Shown here: piece by piece, positions 21,051 to 33,900 of the stretch | Position numbering within the stretch: the stretch's first letter is position 1 | Layout of the letters: the number at the start of each line of letters is the position of its first letter | Assembly (NCBI RefSeq): GCF_901000735.1 | Contig: NC_081548.1 | Location: 11,476,744 to 11,540,743, forward strand | Source: Corylus avellana | Lineage: Eukaryota; Streptophyta; Magnoliopsida; Fagales; Betulaceae | DNA length: 64,000 bases | Direction of reading: 5' to 3' | Notes under the pieces: generated by a model | What the model saw: the letters and a program-made list of their open reading frames with translations, nothing else | Told to the model about the DNA's origin: nothing | Databases searched by the model: none | Translations under genes and position numbers: made by a program

Positions 21051-21068
21051 CCCACAGACGGTGCCAAC
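21051..21068 (-). promoter_or_regulatory. Tat-type primer-binding site
   Basis: On the minus strand the sequence reads TTGGCACCGTCTGTGGGAAC. It resembles the TTGGCGCCGTCTGTGGGAA block that follows the 5' LTR in many Tat-lineage Gypsy elements (recalled family knowledge). It marks the inner end of a 5' LTR that extends to the right. Confidence 0.55.
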
Positions 21069-22713
21069 TGTTGATGCTGATGATCACCCTAAGCTCAAGC
21101 TCACAAGCACCTACGATCAAGGATCAAATCAACATTGACTTGCTGGATGTGCGGTGAGGCATAGCTCGATACTTAAAATCATTTAAGAAAGATAGATGTA
21201 TATGTAAACTCGATTTCCATATTAAATTATATGCATACCTCTGATAGCTTGTTCCTTCTACATTCATAGGCTTTTGTTTTTTTTTTTTTTTTTTTTTTTT
21301 TGCATGGGTCCGCCAGACATCTTCTTAGGATAGTACCCTAACTAAAGGTGTTGTTTGGTTTCTGACCCATAGTCGGGCATGCCTCATGCCTTATATCCTC
21401 TTTCAAAGGACAAAGTTTTCCTCCAAAAAAGTTTTGAGGAATTTTCCCCAACCTAGTTTATAAAAATGCCATGTGTCGTCTACATGTGAGAAATACATGA
21501 TTTTTTTAAAAAAAAAAATTACAAGGACAAAGTTGGAAGAAATTTTATTCAAAAAGAATGTAATTCTCACATGTTATTTAAAAAATGTGTTTCTCACATA
21601 AAAAGTGACACATGTCATTTTTATAGAATAGATTAGAAGAATTTCTTTCAACCCAGTTTAGAGGAAAACTCTACCCTCTTTCAAATGGGTGTAATACTGC
21701 CAAGGTGATGGGTACTCATTTAACGTCACTTCCTACTATTTCAAGGAAGTAAGCCTTGCACGTGTGGTTAGGTGTAGTGAGATGTGGTATTCTCCCAAGG
21801 ATATAGGGAGTGATTGAGGTGACATTGCGTGGTGTAAACCTCTGTGGCATCCCTACCTAGACTGACTTTTGATCTATCGAGTTGTTGGGTTTCTCTTAGG
21901 CCTGGTTGGGCAGACAAATTAGTCCACATGCCTAGGGGTTAGTAAATGGGTATACAAAGGTACAAGTTTTTAAAGAAGATTTAGGAATCGATGGTTCACT
22001 CTATACCCCGTGGAGACAGTCACTATAGCGCCCATTGCCATGTAGCTATCTTTAACAAGATACAATTGTTATGTTGTAACAGCATGTGCAATATCCTTCC
22101 ATGAGTAATGTTAGAAATCCCTCTTTTATCTCTATTGTGTTACTCCGAAAATGAGGCAGTTTTTAAAATCACTATTTAATCAAAATTCAATAGTAAGTAA
22201 CCGCAAGCCCAATTATAATTATAAAAGTCACCACATTTATGAAGTGACACAAGAGTGACTTTTAGCGTTAGTCATCATTCCAGACCTAATTTTCTAATGG
22301 TTAAAAGTTGAGTCTTCTATCTCTAAAGCCAGCAATTTTATATATAAAACAATTACATCACATTCAATCACAAATAACACAAACCAACTTGCACCTTCCT
22401 ACCCTTTATAACTGTTGGTACAGTTTCCGGTACAGTGGACTCAAGGGGATCCAAGCCTCCAAGCCACTCCTTTCTTCTTCACACTTCTTGTCAAACCTAT
22501 AAAACCAGAGCACACGTTAAGAGGATACGTCGGATGGTGGCCGGCGGTTCCTCCTCCAATGCTTAAGTCAGTGTTTGTGTAAACTCAATATATAGCTTAG
22601 AGTTGTACATGGTGTACCTCTGGCGTGAGGTCTTTTATAGTTGATCATGCGAAGGTGGCTATGATGACCGGGCGGATGATCCGGGATTTGGGCGTAATAG
22701 CCGGCGAAATAAT
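21069..22713 (-). repeat. Probable 5' LTR of a Tat-lineage element, truncated
   Basis: It begins TGTTGATGCTG on the plus strand next to the primer-binding site. A minus-strand TATA-like CTATAAAAG lies at about 22633-22641. No coding is present. A T run of about 25 lies at 21277-21301. The right end is cut at about 22714, where the spacer of element E begins, so the outer LTR end and the TSD are missing. Confidence 0.45.
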
Positions 22714-23039
22714 CAAGGCAAGATATGCATTTATTTTTCATAGGCTCTGCAATGTCTAACTCCCTTAAACTTTCTAATTGACCCATGTAACAAGTGTTAG
22801 GCCAATGACTCCCAAGCCAGGTGGCTTTAGGGTACTAGATGTAAAACATCCCTGAGGGCTTCTTAACTTAAGTCAAAAAGGCTACGAAGCCAGACTAGCC
22901 ATATCATAAATCAACACTGAACTTCACACCTTTTGACGAAAACACTCAATGCTTAATGTAGCAAGATGTTCAGTTACTTAGCGGAAAACTCAACATGGTC
23001 TTTCTTTTCTTTTTCCTTCTTTTATTTATTTTTTTTTTC

Positions 23040-23041
23040 TT

Positions 23042-23076
<35 letters not shown>
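23040..23076. repeat. (AT)n microsatellite
   Basis: About 16 TA units lie inside the E spacer. Confidence 0.8.
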
Positions 23077-23077
<1 letters not shown>

Positions 23078-23631
23078 TGCAAGCCAATGGTTGTTCATCA
23101 ATAGGTCATCCAACAAATCTCAAAGAGAACAAGCTTAAGCTCAAACATCATACCTCACAAAAAACATGCTAATGTGCTCATAAAAATTTATCTCAAAACA
23201 AGTAAAATCTCTTTTACCCAAAAATAAGTCAAAGGACTTAGACTTCAAATGACATAATGATGTGTTCAACGCTTTAAGCAAGCTAATGAAATGTAAATCA
23301 CAGTTACAGTTTAACTCAAACTTGACAAATACATAGCATAAATTCTTTTTTTATTATTTTTTCAAATTTTTTAACACAAAAAGACAAATAAAAATAAACA
23401 AATAAGAACAAAAATAAACAGACAAAGTGTTTTTTCATACCCCCAAACTTGAATTACACATTGCCCTCAATGTGTAGTATAGAAATACATTACCGGAAGT
23501 AAAGAAATCTGAGTGTGAACAAGGCTAGGGCGTCCCCCAAACTTAAACATCAAAACACTTGTCAACAAAAACTAACAACAATATATATATATATATTTTC
23601 GTAGAAACAAACATCAAAAGATTAATTGCTG

Positions 23632-24900
23632 TTAGAAACAAAAACAAATAAAAATAACATGTAATGAAAAAGGAAATAAAAAATTTGTGGAGTGAAGTGC
23701 AGAAAATAAACTGGAGGAGAAAACTTTACAGGGCTTCCCCCTATCATGCGGATGTCTAACCAATCCCTTCCACCCCTTCTTTTTCAAAACTTCATACCCC
23801 TCTGGAAGGATATTTTGCCATCTTATGTAGAATTGCTTGCTGCGAAGGATCTTCTTAGGAAAGTGGTTCCTAGATTTGTGTGCTTCTGTGCACAAGTCCT
23901 TGAGTATCTTGACATAAGATGGCTCTTTGAGACATTCAAGCAATGAAGCTTTGGGCTCTTGATGTGTCTCAAGAGGGGCAATGATGCAGGCAGGAGCTTC
24001 AGTACTCACTTCCATGTCACTAGCAGATTAGGATCCGTTGGGGGCTCACTATTCTCATGGTGCTCAACTTGCTCATCTTTCTCTTCCTCCTCTTTGTTAT
24101 CCACAATTTCCTCACTCTCAAGTGTGATGGTGACTTGGGCATGCTCATGAAAAGAATTTTCATAATCATCCTCATCAATCATGTAGTGCCTTCAGCTATC
24201 AGCTGACTTTGAAGCTCTTCTTCCTCTATTTTGTTTAAGTCAGGAACTAGATGACCGATCTGTCCTTCTATCTTGATCATGGCCTGCTTAAGTTCTTGTA
24301 TGTCTCTGTTGTTAGCCATGTTGGAATTCCTCATCTCCTGTACGGCTTGATTGGTGAAACCTTTTAGCTCTTGTATATCTTGGGAATTTCTCATGGTAGT
24401 ATTCTTCATATCTTGTATGTTCTTATCCATTGATTGCATGAATGCTTTCATCATGTCTTCCAGTGATGACTATGCTGCAGGCTGTGGCACTTGAGTGGTA
24501 GACTGATAAACAGAACGTTGAGCTTGATGATCGAACTACGGATATTCGAATGGTGCGATTCATCAAATTGGTGAGCATAAGTTCCTGTAGCCTAAGCTAA
24601 TCCTGAGAAATCAGATTGGTTGCTCCAGTTCGAGTTATAACAATTGAAATTTGAATCCGGGTTGGAGAAACTGATGTTCATTTGTTCATATAAAAAGTTA
24701 AATCTAGCTACTCTAATTTGGTCTAATTTGTCCCATAAGTCGTTGAGCTCAGCTAGTAGATCTGGACAATTGTTTTCCTCATGATAGGGATTGAAACAAT
24801 ATGAACATAGTTTATCTGGGTAAAAATTTTGAGGGTAGTTGGTAGGAGCTGGTGTCCTACAACTAGGAGAGGCATTAAAATCATTAAAATGAAAATTCAT
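23632..24900 (-). pseudogene. gag-like fragments of element E
   Basis: Frame 24900-24592 starts MNFHFNDFNAS and has a zinc knuckle CSYC-x4-H-x4-C near residues 32-45, then QMNISFSNP and NSNWSNQSDFS, matching the knuckle and tail of element C. Frame 24454-24179 is a coiled-coil-like segment with repeated (R/K)DIQELK and QIGHLVPDL. Frame 24015-23632 contains SLLECLKEPSYVKILKDLC and SKQFYIRWQN, the gag-pro linker type (compare YAKFLKDL in A and B). The frames are separated by stops, so nothing intact is encoded. Confidence 0.7.
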
Positions 24901-25440
24901 GCTTCCCCCTCACTTTTTAGCATGCAAATATCCCACATAAAACATTAACCATTTTTTTTTAATAAAATAAGCTAAAAAAATAAATAAATAACACAAATAA
25001 AAAAAAATTAAACTAAAATTTAAAAACTCACAAAAATGACCAAAAATAAATTTTTGGCAAAGATCTACGGAACTGCTGCCTTTGCTGTGAGTGCGCTCGA
25101 TCGCGCTGATGTGCGCTCGATCGCTCTTGAGTGAAGATGCGGCAATTAACGAGCACAGGTGCGTTTGAGCTTGCTATCTTGGTCCCAAGTGCGCTCGATC
25201 GTAGCAGGGGTGTGCGGAAGGTGCTGCGGCAGAACTGTAAAACAAGCCCAACAAAACAAAAACCAAAAAAAAAAAAAAAACAAGAAGAAAAATCTTTTTA
25301 TTTTTTTATTTTTTATTTTTTTTTTATATTAGTAACACGAATAAAACAAAACTAATTGCAGAAAAATAAAATCCTAATTATAACTAGTAGAAGAATAAAA
25401 CTAATTTAGAAATAAATTGGTTTCAAAAATTGAACAATTC

Positions 25441-25456
25441 TCCCGCAACGGCGCCA
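25441..25456 (-). promoter_or_regulatory. Primer-binding site of element E (tRNA-Asp type)
   Basis: TCCCGCAACGGCGCCA on the plus strand matches the last 12 nt of plant tRNA-Asp and adjoins the LTR. Confidence 0.75.
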
Positions 25457-25462
25457 AAAACT

Positions 25463-26818
25463 TGTTGTGCAAATTATATTAACTCGCAAGTGCACGAATC
25501 GTTTGTAGAAACAGGGTTTGCAAGTATGAGGTCAATCCCATAGAGAATTGTATTTTTGAAAGAGCAATTTAAATCTAAAAGAATTTTATCCTAACCTAGT
25601 TCCAAAAAGGTTTTGAATTTTGATTTTTGAAAATTAAAGGATAAACATAAACTAAATAAAATAAAACAAAAGGTAAAAACTAAGGTTTTGGAATCCACAC
25701 TCACCGAATCATAACAACATACTCCATGTTCATCAATATTTATCCGAAGTTCTCACAATTTAAATCTTTTGTATGTTTTACTATGTTTCAAAGAATTAAT
25801 CAAAATCATTCCATGTATCCATTCATTGACTAAATCAGCAAAAGGAATCCAAATTCAATTGAAACACCAGATGTATCCGTAGAACAAATCACAAGAGATA
25901 TCCAATTTTTATGAGTTAAAAACCAAGCAATTCATCATATGAAATTATCTCAAATCATCACATGTATCCTTGAATCACAAGAGATAGCTAAGAATCACTC
26001 CACACATTGATTAGAAGTAAAACAATTGAATTGTAAGACTCAATAAAATCGGACAAATAAAGACTTACATAAAAGTGATGTCGTTCTTCATCGGTGGGGC
26101 TTCATCCTAACCTTGGTTGGAAATTTAGCTCCACATAAAAATAAAATCTAAACATAAACCTAAACTTATAGAAAAACTAAATTAAAGAGAAAAGCTGTAG
26201 AATTTTGCTCTCTGGACTTGTATATCTTTTCTTGAATGCAAAGAAGTCTACTTATAGGCTTAGGAAAGTTCTAAAAACCCTACTAAACCTAGATAATTCG
26301 GAGGTCTGTCTCCTAGTCAAAATAGAAGTCTGAAATCGGAATAGGATTAGTCCAGATTTGTGTCCCTTAATTACAGGGCGATTTTGGTATAGTAACCGTC
26401 TAAATTAGGAAAATCCTATTTCACAACCAATTGTGTTATTTTGAGTTAGCTTTCCAATGCCGTTTGAATCACTTCAATCCAATATTTGAACGGAAAGTTA
26501 TGGTCAAAATACTAAGACATATATAGAATCTGAATTTGAATCCGATCTGAAATCTTATCCAATCTGATCTTTTATCCAATTTAATCTAATTTAACCTTTT
26601 TCTTAAATTTTGTTAAACTTAATCACATCATCTAGGTCTTTTCAAAGTATGATTTCTTTCAAACTTTGCATTTTTCTCTTTAAAGCTGTAGTTTTTTTTT
26701 AATGATCTACAAAACACTAAAAACACAAAACTAACACAAAATATTAAATAATGATACAGCTAAAAGATTAACTAATGTAAATAAAGGGGTCCAAATATGT
26801 AACATTTGGCACTTATCA
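25463..26818 (-). repeat. 5' LTR of element E (1356 bp)
   Basis: On the plus strand it starts TGTTGTGCAAATT and ends TGGCACTTATCA. It is the same family as the solo LTR at 44489-45876 (reverse orientation) and the F LTR. A minus-strand TATA-like CCTATAAGTAGA lies at about 26246-26257. Confidence 0.8.
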
Positions 26819-27018
26819 ATAGAGCAGTCGGTCTTCGGTTGTCCAAGGGTGTAAGAAACGACGCCATATCCATTGTTTTATGCTGGGTCATATTCATAAA
26901 GTCCATTCGAATGTATCGGGCTTTCTTGGGACGTTGGGCCTTTGACCCATGGGTTCAAGTGATGGGTTTATGTGTAACAATAACATAGATGAGCATCACC
27001 GAAGTAGACTTCTATTAT
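26819..27018. other. No gene seen
   Basis: Low-complexity intergenic sequence between the E LTR and a MITE. Confidence 0.5.
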
Positions 27019-27338
27019 GTTTGGTATGCGAAATGGTTATACTATTAGGAAAATGAATAGATTTGATTAAAAATTGAAGAATGTAAAATGAAATAACCTT
27101 AGAATAGCCATTCTCATTGCTCATGAGGGAATAATTGTTCCTTAAATTGAGAAATATAAATTGAGAAGAATATTTATTCCTCAATTTAAGGAAGTCATTC
27201 CTTCATGAGGAATGCGAATTGTTGGGAATAGCTATTCCAAGTATTAGTCTTTTCATATAACTATTCCATTCAACCTCTTTCTTTCGTAATAAAAGCTATT
27301 CATTTTTTCTAATAGAATAGTTATTCGGCGTACTAAAC
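27019..27338. mobile_element. MITE with about 42-bp terminal inverted repeats
   Basis: The left end GTTTGGTATGCGAAATGG and the reverse complement of the right end GTTTAGTACGCCGAATAA match over about 42 bp, continuing to a shared AAATGAATAG. Total length is 320 bp. No clear TSD is seen, so the superfamily is not assigned. Confidence 0.65.
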
Positions 27339-27782
27339 CTACCTTTAGTATTCAAGCTCAACTATAAATAGCAATATCTATTTCTTCCTACAAATGCCAC
27401 TTTATTTATTACTAAAATTATTACATTCTCTTATATATGTCGCACAAGACTAGAACATGAGGCTTCTCACGGTTACATCAGCCTGAACCAAGTAATTTTA
27501 TTCATTATTTTCCATTCTTTAAAGTTTATGTGGTGTGGTTCCTCCAATTAGAAAATTAATCTCATGCATCAAATGCTATAAGGTCGACCACGCCACACAG
27601 ACTTTAAGAAATGGGGATGATGGGATGCTGTTCGGCATTACTCATCAATTGGTAAATCTTAATCCGAATTTATTTGGGTTGAGCTTAAGTTGGATTCAAA
27701 TGTTGACCTGTACATATCCTAAAGAGTAATGCTATACACAACTCTCACTTTCTTACACTAATTTTTTCACTTATAGGTGCCT

Positions 27783-27896
27783 TTTAAAACCATCATTGAA
27801 TTAACATCCAATAAAGATCCATCACAAATCCAATGGTGGTTTTAAAAGCCAACATTGAATTAAAATTCAATAAAGATTCATTACAAATTCAATGCC
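27783..27896. repeat. Tandem duplication, 2 x about 57 bp
   Basis: Two units starting TTTTAAAA at 27783 and 27840 share CATTGAATTAA and CAATAAAGAT. They lie just 3' of the hydrolase gene. The preceding GTAATGCTATACACAA resembles a MITE end, so this may be part of a MITE. Confidence 0.5.
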
Positions 27897-27983
27897 AAAG
27901 CTTGATGGTCTCCAAATACATGTCCACAGACAGGTCAAAGGAGATACATTGAGATACACCGAGCAGTGCAATAACCATACAGT

Positions 27984-30900
27984 TTATTGCTTGAGGAACT
28001 TGTCAAACCAATTGCTAGCTTCTTGAACCATCAAAGGTGTCATTTGGTGCCCAATTCCAGGTTGTGCAATCAACTGCATGTCAAGGAAGTGCAACAAGCT
28101 GAATTATAAAAGGGCAGCATATGAAAGAAAAACCGAAATTTTTTTTTTTTTTTTTTACTGAAATAACCATGTCAGTGAATCTCCAAGACAAAAAACATTG
28201 CTAGATGGCAAAACCTCCTCACATTTATGTTTGTCTAGGCAAATGAGTGAGAGGGAAAGAGACCACTTGATTGTGATTTTGCAAAGGATATTCAACAAAG
28301 GATTTCCATGAAGTGATAGCTAATCTGAAGATTGTTAAGATTTCAATTTTATAATCTTTTATCAGCTACTTTGAGTCTAACCTTAAACTTATCAGAAATA
28401 TGGGCCTCTCCATAAACCTTGCTTCCTCTTTCTTCCGGAATTTTCAGACCAGCAAGTGGACAACGAGGATCGTCCGCACCTAAATTTTCAAAATCCAATA
28501 AAAATGCTTCAACACAAAGTGAAGATATAACCCACAAAAGTTAACCTGGAAGATAACTTAGTTGATGAAAAAAAAAAAAAAAAGAGACTAGATCACCACT
28601 AGCCTTGTAACCCAGAAAAATTTTGTAGGAAAATTGAGAATAAGTTGCAAATCTACAGACATGTCAATGCAAGGAAAGATTACCTCATGTGTTAGAATCT
28701 GGGAACAGGCACGTTATTTTATATACAGCAGACTGTTTGAATATTCCATATTTTTTCATAGATTGTGGAGTATAAAATCATAATCATATCACAGTTGATT
28801 GCGTACAGACACCCAGGACACCATGTCTTTGTATTTTTTAAGGGAGATAGAATTTTACCATTGAGAATCAGTAGAGGACGTGGTGCAATAGCTGGAATTG
28901 TGTAAGGTGCATCAAAGTCGGAAGCTAGACCAGGAGCAATCTTATCCCACACCTGGTCAGTAAAGTAAAACCGTGAGAAGTAATTTTATTTAAGATGCAC
29001 ATTGAGAAAGATAAGCCCCAACAAGGAAGTTGGTCTCTGAAGGATGGAAAATGTCAAATGATACAGGATATGTATGGATTCTAAACACCACAACCGCAAT
29101 TATTCACATCATAAAATAGAAGCACTAGTTAATGAACATTGATGCACAGTGGAAAAATTAAATCAAAGGTAAAAGACTAAAGTCCCGTTCAAGCCTAGAA
29201 ATGATCATACTCTTAAGTATTAAAGTAAATATATAGACATTAATGTAACCAACCTTCTCCACCACTTCCTTGTCAATGACACTCTTCCCTAGATCAATCC
29301 GTGCTTCTGCATCAAAGAAGAAATGAAACCAGAGAAAAAAATAACACAACAGCTGCAAAGAAATGCATCTGGTGGATGTATGCTTCAAGAAGCACACTAT
29401 TCGACATGATATGCATTTATCAAACACAGATCTACTAAACTAGTCAAAATCAAATAGAATTTTAATATTTAATAATTCAAGCACTCCATTTAGGAAAAAG
29501 GAAAAGTAGTTTAAAATCAATTGAGCCCTATAATGAAATACATGCCTCAACCGTAGCATGAACACAGACAATATGGGTACAATAAAGATGAACAACATGT
29601 GGTCAGAGCAAGTAACAAAGCTAATCATGTTGCAATCAAATACTTCATTCTAATTTTTATTATTTTTCAGTTTCTCTTACCCTCAAAAACAGGCTTTATA
29701 CTGTCAACGCGAGCCTGCCACTTATCATTCTCTATGGCCCATCGAAACCCCTATAATCGATATTGCACAAAATTCAGCTAAGTGCGAAAAAAATCAGCCA
29801 CACTAGGTATACTTTTAAACTTTTAGTTGGAGAAAGCACCTGGACACCAATTATAGGAACAACCACTGCATAGCGGGTGTCAGCAGCAGCACCAAACCAT
29901 GCATGCATACCTGCACTTTTTCAAAATTCCAACATGAGTTTGCATGTCAAACCATCACTTCAAATGTGCCATGCTTTAAAATTCAGTAAACCAACCTCCA
30001 AGTGATTCACCGGTGATTCCTATCCTGGCAGGGTCTATATCTTCCCTATTTGTCAGATAGTCTGCCAGTTTTATCAAGTCCCAGACCTGCAAGAATCAAA
30101 ACTCTGTGCCATGTTATGAACCAAAATAATCAGACAACTAAACGACAAAGGGTTTGCTAACTTCATCAACTTATTAATTGTCCTATTAGCAGGTAAGAGT
30201 TGAGCATTAACTATTTGCATCCAACAACAGTATAAATGGAGGACATACCGTATCAAATATGAAAGGCATTTTATCACCTTTTTTCCATGATGAAATAAGA
30301 GCCTGCATTTGAATAAAATAACCTGATTAGGGATGAACTTTATACAGGAATAAGTGTTTTACTGCTAAAGGGGCACTAGGAATGTTCAGCCTCAGCTTGG
30401 TTCACTTTTCATTAAAAAAAGTATGTGAAGCTTTGGACCAATTGGCTGACTCGTGACAGAATCACTATCCTGATCAATATTTGCTTGCACATTGGCTTGT
30501 GATATAGTCATGAGCTGGCCTTCAAAAGCCCATAGACCATATAAAAGAAAATTCAATTTTATGAATATTCTGTAAATACAACAGAAATAATTGAACCAGT
30601 AAAAGAAAAACAAAGTAAATGTACGAAATGCATACATCTTGATAGGTGGTTTTACTGCTGGCACGTTCACCATGGTAGCGAGAATCTATGGCGATGGCTA
30701 TATATCCCCGAGAAGCATATGCCTGAGACAAGCAAAGCAAATTCATCGCTGCCCCATCCCAATAACACAAAAGAAATGGAGATTTAAGGCCAGGAAAAAA
30801 TCATTAGAGCAACAACCTCTAGCAATGGTCGCAACCACTCTTTGCATTTATGTGTACTATGAAGAAAAACAACAGCGGGCTTTCTTTGATGATTGTTTTC

Positions 30901-33900
30901 CTTCATGCTTAAAATCAACACAGGCAAGCGTCCCTGGTCTCCTGCCTAGAAATTATCATCCACAATAAGTTCCTTTACATGCTCAAAAATTAGCAAATGT
31001 GCTGCCATCAAGAACTAAAGTAAATCTCAAAGACCTGCAAGCTAGAAAGTATAACTCAGAATTACACTAGCTTATGTCTGTTTAGCCTTTCTAATATCAG
31101 GGTTGTAGTTATCATGGTTGTATTTTCAGCATAAGGACTGAATTAAAAACGCTACACAGAGTTTGTTGACCCAAAAAACCGCAAAAGACAGAATCTGTAA
31201 GAAGATATGTAGTTGGTCACAAAAAAGAAAAGACCAACAAATAAAAATTGCATCAACATGTATTATGAACTATTACCAACAAAAAACACTTCGAAAAGAA
31301 GTTTTACTTCTAATCAGATAGACTTACATCAAGGATTAATCAATATGTATGCTACAAGTCAAAAACATATAAAGATTTACACCATTGCCCTACATTAACT
31401 TGCTTCAGTTAGGCTCCAAAAATCAATGCCACCTTGGCCACCTTCCTAATGCTGTTAACAATGGGAAGGATAAAAAAAAAAATTAAAAAAAAAAAAAGGA
31501 GACAAAATTTCAGATGGAGCAAGAGCTTTTGAATTTCTTCAGGTGAAAATTAACCCAACTTCAAACATCTTTGTGATGCATGAAACCAAGTTTAGGAAAA
31601 TTGTTTTACTTCAAAATAAAGTGGGTCATTACACCTTATGGCATGTTCATTCAGTTTGTTACGATCAGATAAAGTTCAAATACCTTCATCCTTCTAACAA
31701 AAGACTAGCACTGTAACACCCTCATATTTGGTACAAGAATTTTCGACCAAAGTCTTGAGCTTAGATATGGAAACCAATTTCATTAGACCTAGTGAGCTTA
31801 GTATTTGGTATAAGAATTTTAGACCAAGGTCTTGAGCTTAGATTTGGAAACCAATGTCATTAGACCTAGTGAGCTTCGTAAAGATTGGATCAAGCCCCCT
31901 AAAGGAGATCATGGGAAATAATTGATTTCATAAATTAATGTTTAATTCATAACATATGACATATAGAACAATAGGCAATAAAACCTTATGATTTTAATGT
32001 AACATGACCTTTTATTAATTAATTGCATTACCTACATTCAATCATGCTTAATTAAGGATAGCCTTTGTTAATTAAATTGCCTTCGTAACACAAACCCCTT
32101 CATGCAAATGACCACCTTGGTAAAGAGAAAAGAAAACTTTACATGTGTTGGACTAGTTAATAAGGGAAGGGAGACCATTTCTTGTTGGGAGAGGCATGGT
32201 GTCTCTTGCACTTCAACCTCCCCCATTTCACACGACCAACACCACATTTTTTTGACTCATCCCATTTCTCTCATCTTCTCTTCATTTTTCTCACTCTCAT
32301 TCACTTTCAAGAGCCCAAAATACCAGATTCTACTCCTCATTCACTTGGAGAAGATCTTTTGAGTTCTAGTGTACCTTACCTCGTTGACTTTGTAAGTAAT
32401 CCATCCATTCCTCTCTCAAAGTTATTATTTGATATGTTATATATTCTTTAAATGTTTAAAAACATGTTATGTTATGCGAAAACCTATTGGTGAATTTTGC
32501 TTAGGTAGTAAAAATTTATTTAATCCATGAAAATGTCACTACATTGCTTTACTAGATAACTTAGTCCATATGGTGTTTAAATATTTTTATACCCATATAA
32601 ACACATGTCAAGAAATTTCATAAAAACATGTGTCATAGCTAAACCCATGTAACATATGCATCATTTTCTTAAACCACTTCTACTTTATCTCAGATAACCA
32701 TGGGTTTTGTAAATAACCAAGTGTATGAATATACGAACATACCATGCTTTAATGAAAACTTGTAAAGTCATTTAGCGGCCAAAATGCATGATTTTGTAAG
32801 ATGGTAGCATTATAACCTAAAAGTTAGTCAAGTTCATGTTTACAAAATATGTTTCATGTTTCTCTTCTTGTAGAAAATATTTGTCCTTTAAAAATGAGAA
32901 CCTCATAATGACCCTTTTAATAATGTACTTTCAAAAAGAAAGGGAAAGAACCTAGTATTTCATCCCTAAAGCCCATAGTGATTATTGATGTGAAAAGTGC
33001 ATTTTGAAAATGTGCCATGAGCTTGGATTTTAGGTTAAGTCATAAAATTTTATACCTAAAAACATCTTATAATATGGTTCTTTTGAGTGGTAAAATATTT
33101 CTAAACATTAACCCTTAAAGTGATGTTAAGACTATTCTAAAGAAACAAGTTATTTCTCATATATGGCATCAAGAAAGGCTTTGAGTTAAATCTGGAAAAT
33201 TTATGTCCATGGAATGTTTGGGTTCAAGTGGGCCATTTCTGACCCAAGCCCCCATAAAAACAATTTTGAGATTTTTGGAAGAAAAAGTAAACCATTTTTT
33301 AAAGGGAAATTCTAAGATTAAGCCTACCTTGATCTCTTTATTAAAATGATATGAAAATATTAATAAGATAAGTAAGACTAAAATAAAATATTTTTTTTCA
33401 AAGAATGAAATTAGGACTAAGGTCAAAAGTAAATAAATAATATTAAATAATATTATTAAATTTTATATATATATTAAAAAATAAAATAAAAAAAAATAAA
33501 AAATAAAAAAGAAAGAAGAAGAAGAAAAGAGACGTTAAGCCCTTAACTTATTCCTAAGGATAAAACTTCTCTAATAATAGGGGGAAAGGTCAGAAGGGTC
33601 AAGTAAAGGGCCGACTTCTAATTAGGATTTATGTGCCTAGCATACGGTTAATGTAGCTGAACCTATTGTTCAGGTTTTAGCAGTGCCATAGTGGCTCCGC
33701 GGCCACGAGTGTTGCTAGATCCTCAAAGGTTGAATCGCACAACCCCATGGATACATAATAGTATGCAAGGCCACAAATAACAAGGGAAAAGATAAGCTTT
33801 TACTCGTTCAAAAATCACATCTTCATGTTGAGTTTGATGAAAGAGATCGATTTATAAAATATTTCTGAACATATGTTTTATTAAATAAGACAAGGAGAAA

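Larger units (their letters stand above)
22714..26818 (-). mobile_element. Gag-only (non-autonomous) Athila-related element E
   Basis: On the minus strand the order is: 5' LTR (25463-26818), primer-binding site (25441-25456), leader, gag fragments (24900-23632) and 3' spacer (to 22714). The 3' LTR and about 420 bp of spacer, compared with element F, are missing at the left, where a Tat LTR fragment abuts. There is no pol. It resembles element C in gag type. Confidence 0.75.

Noticed and set aside
30639..30968. Plus-strand frame over hydrolase exons 4 and 5
   Set aside because: Antisense shadow of spliced exons.
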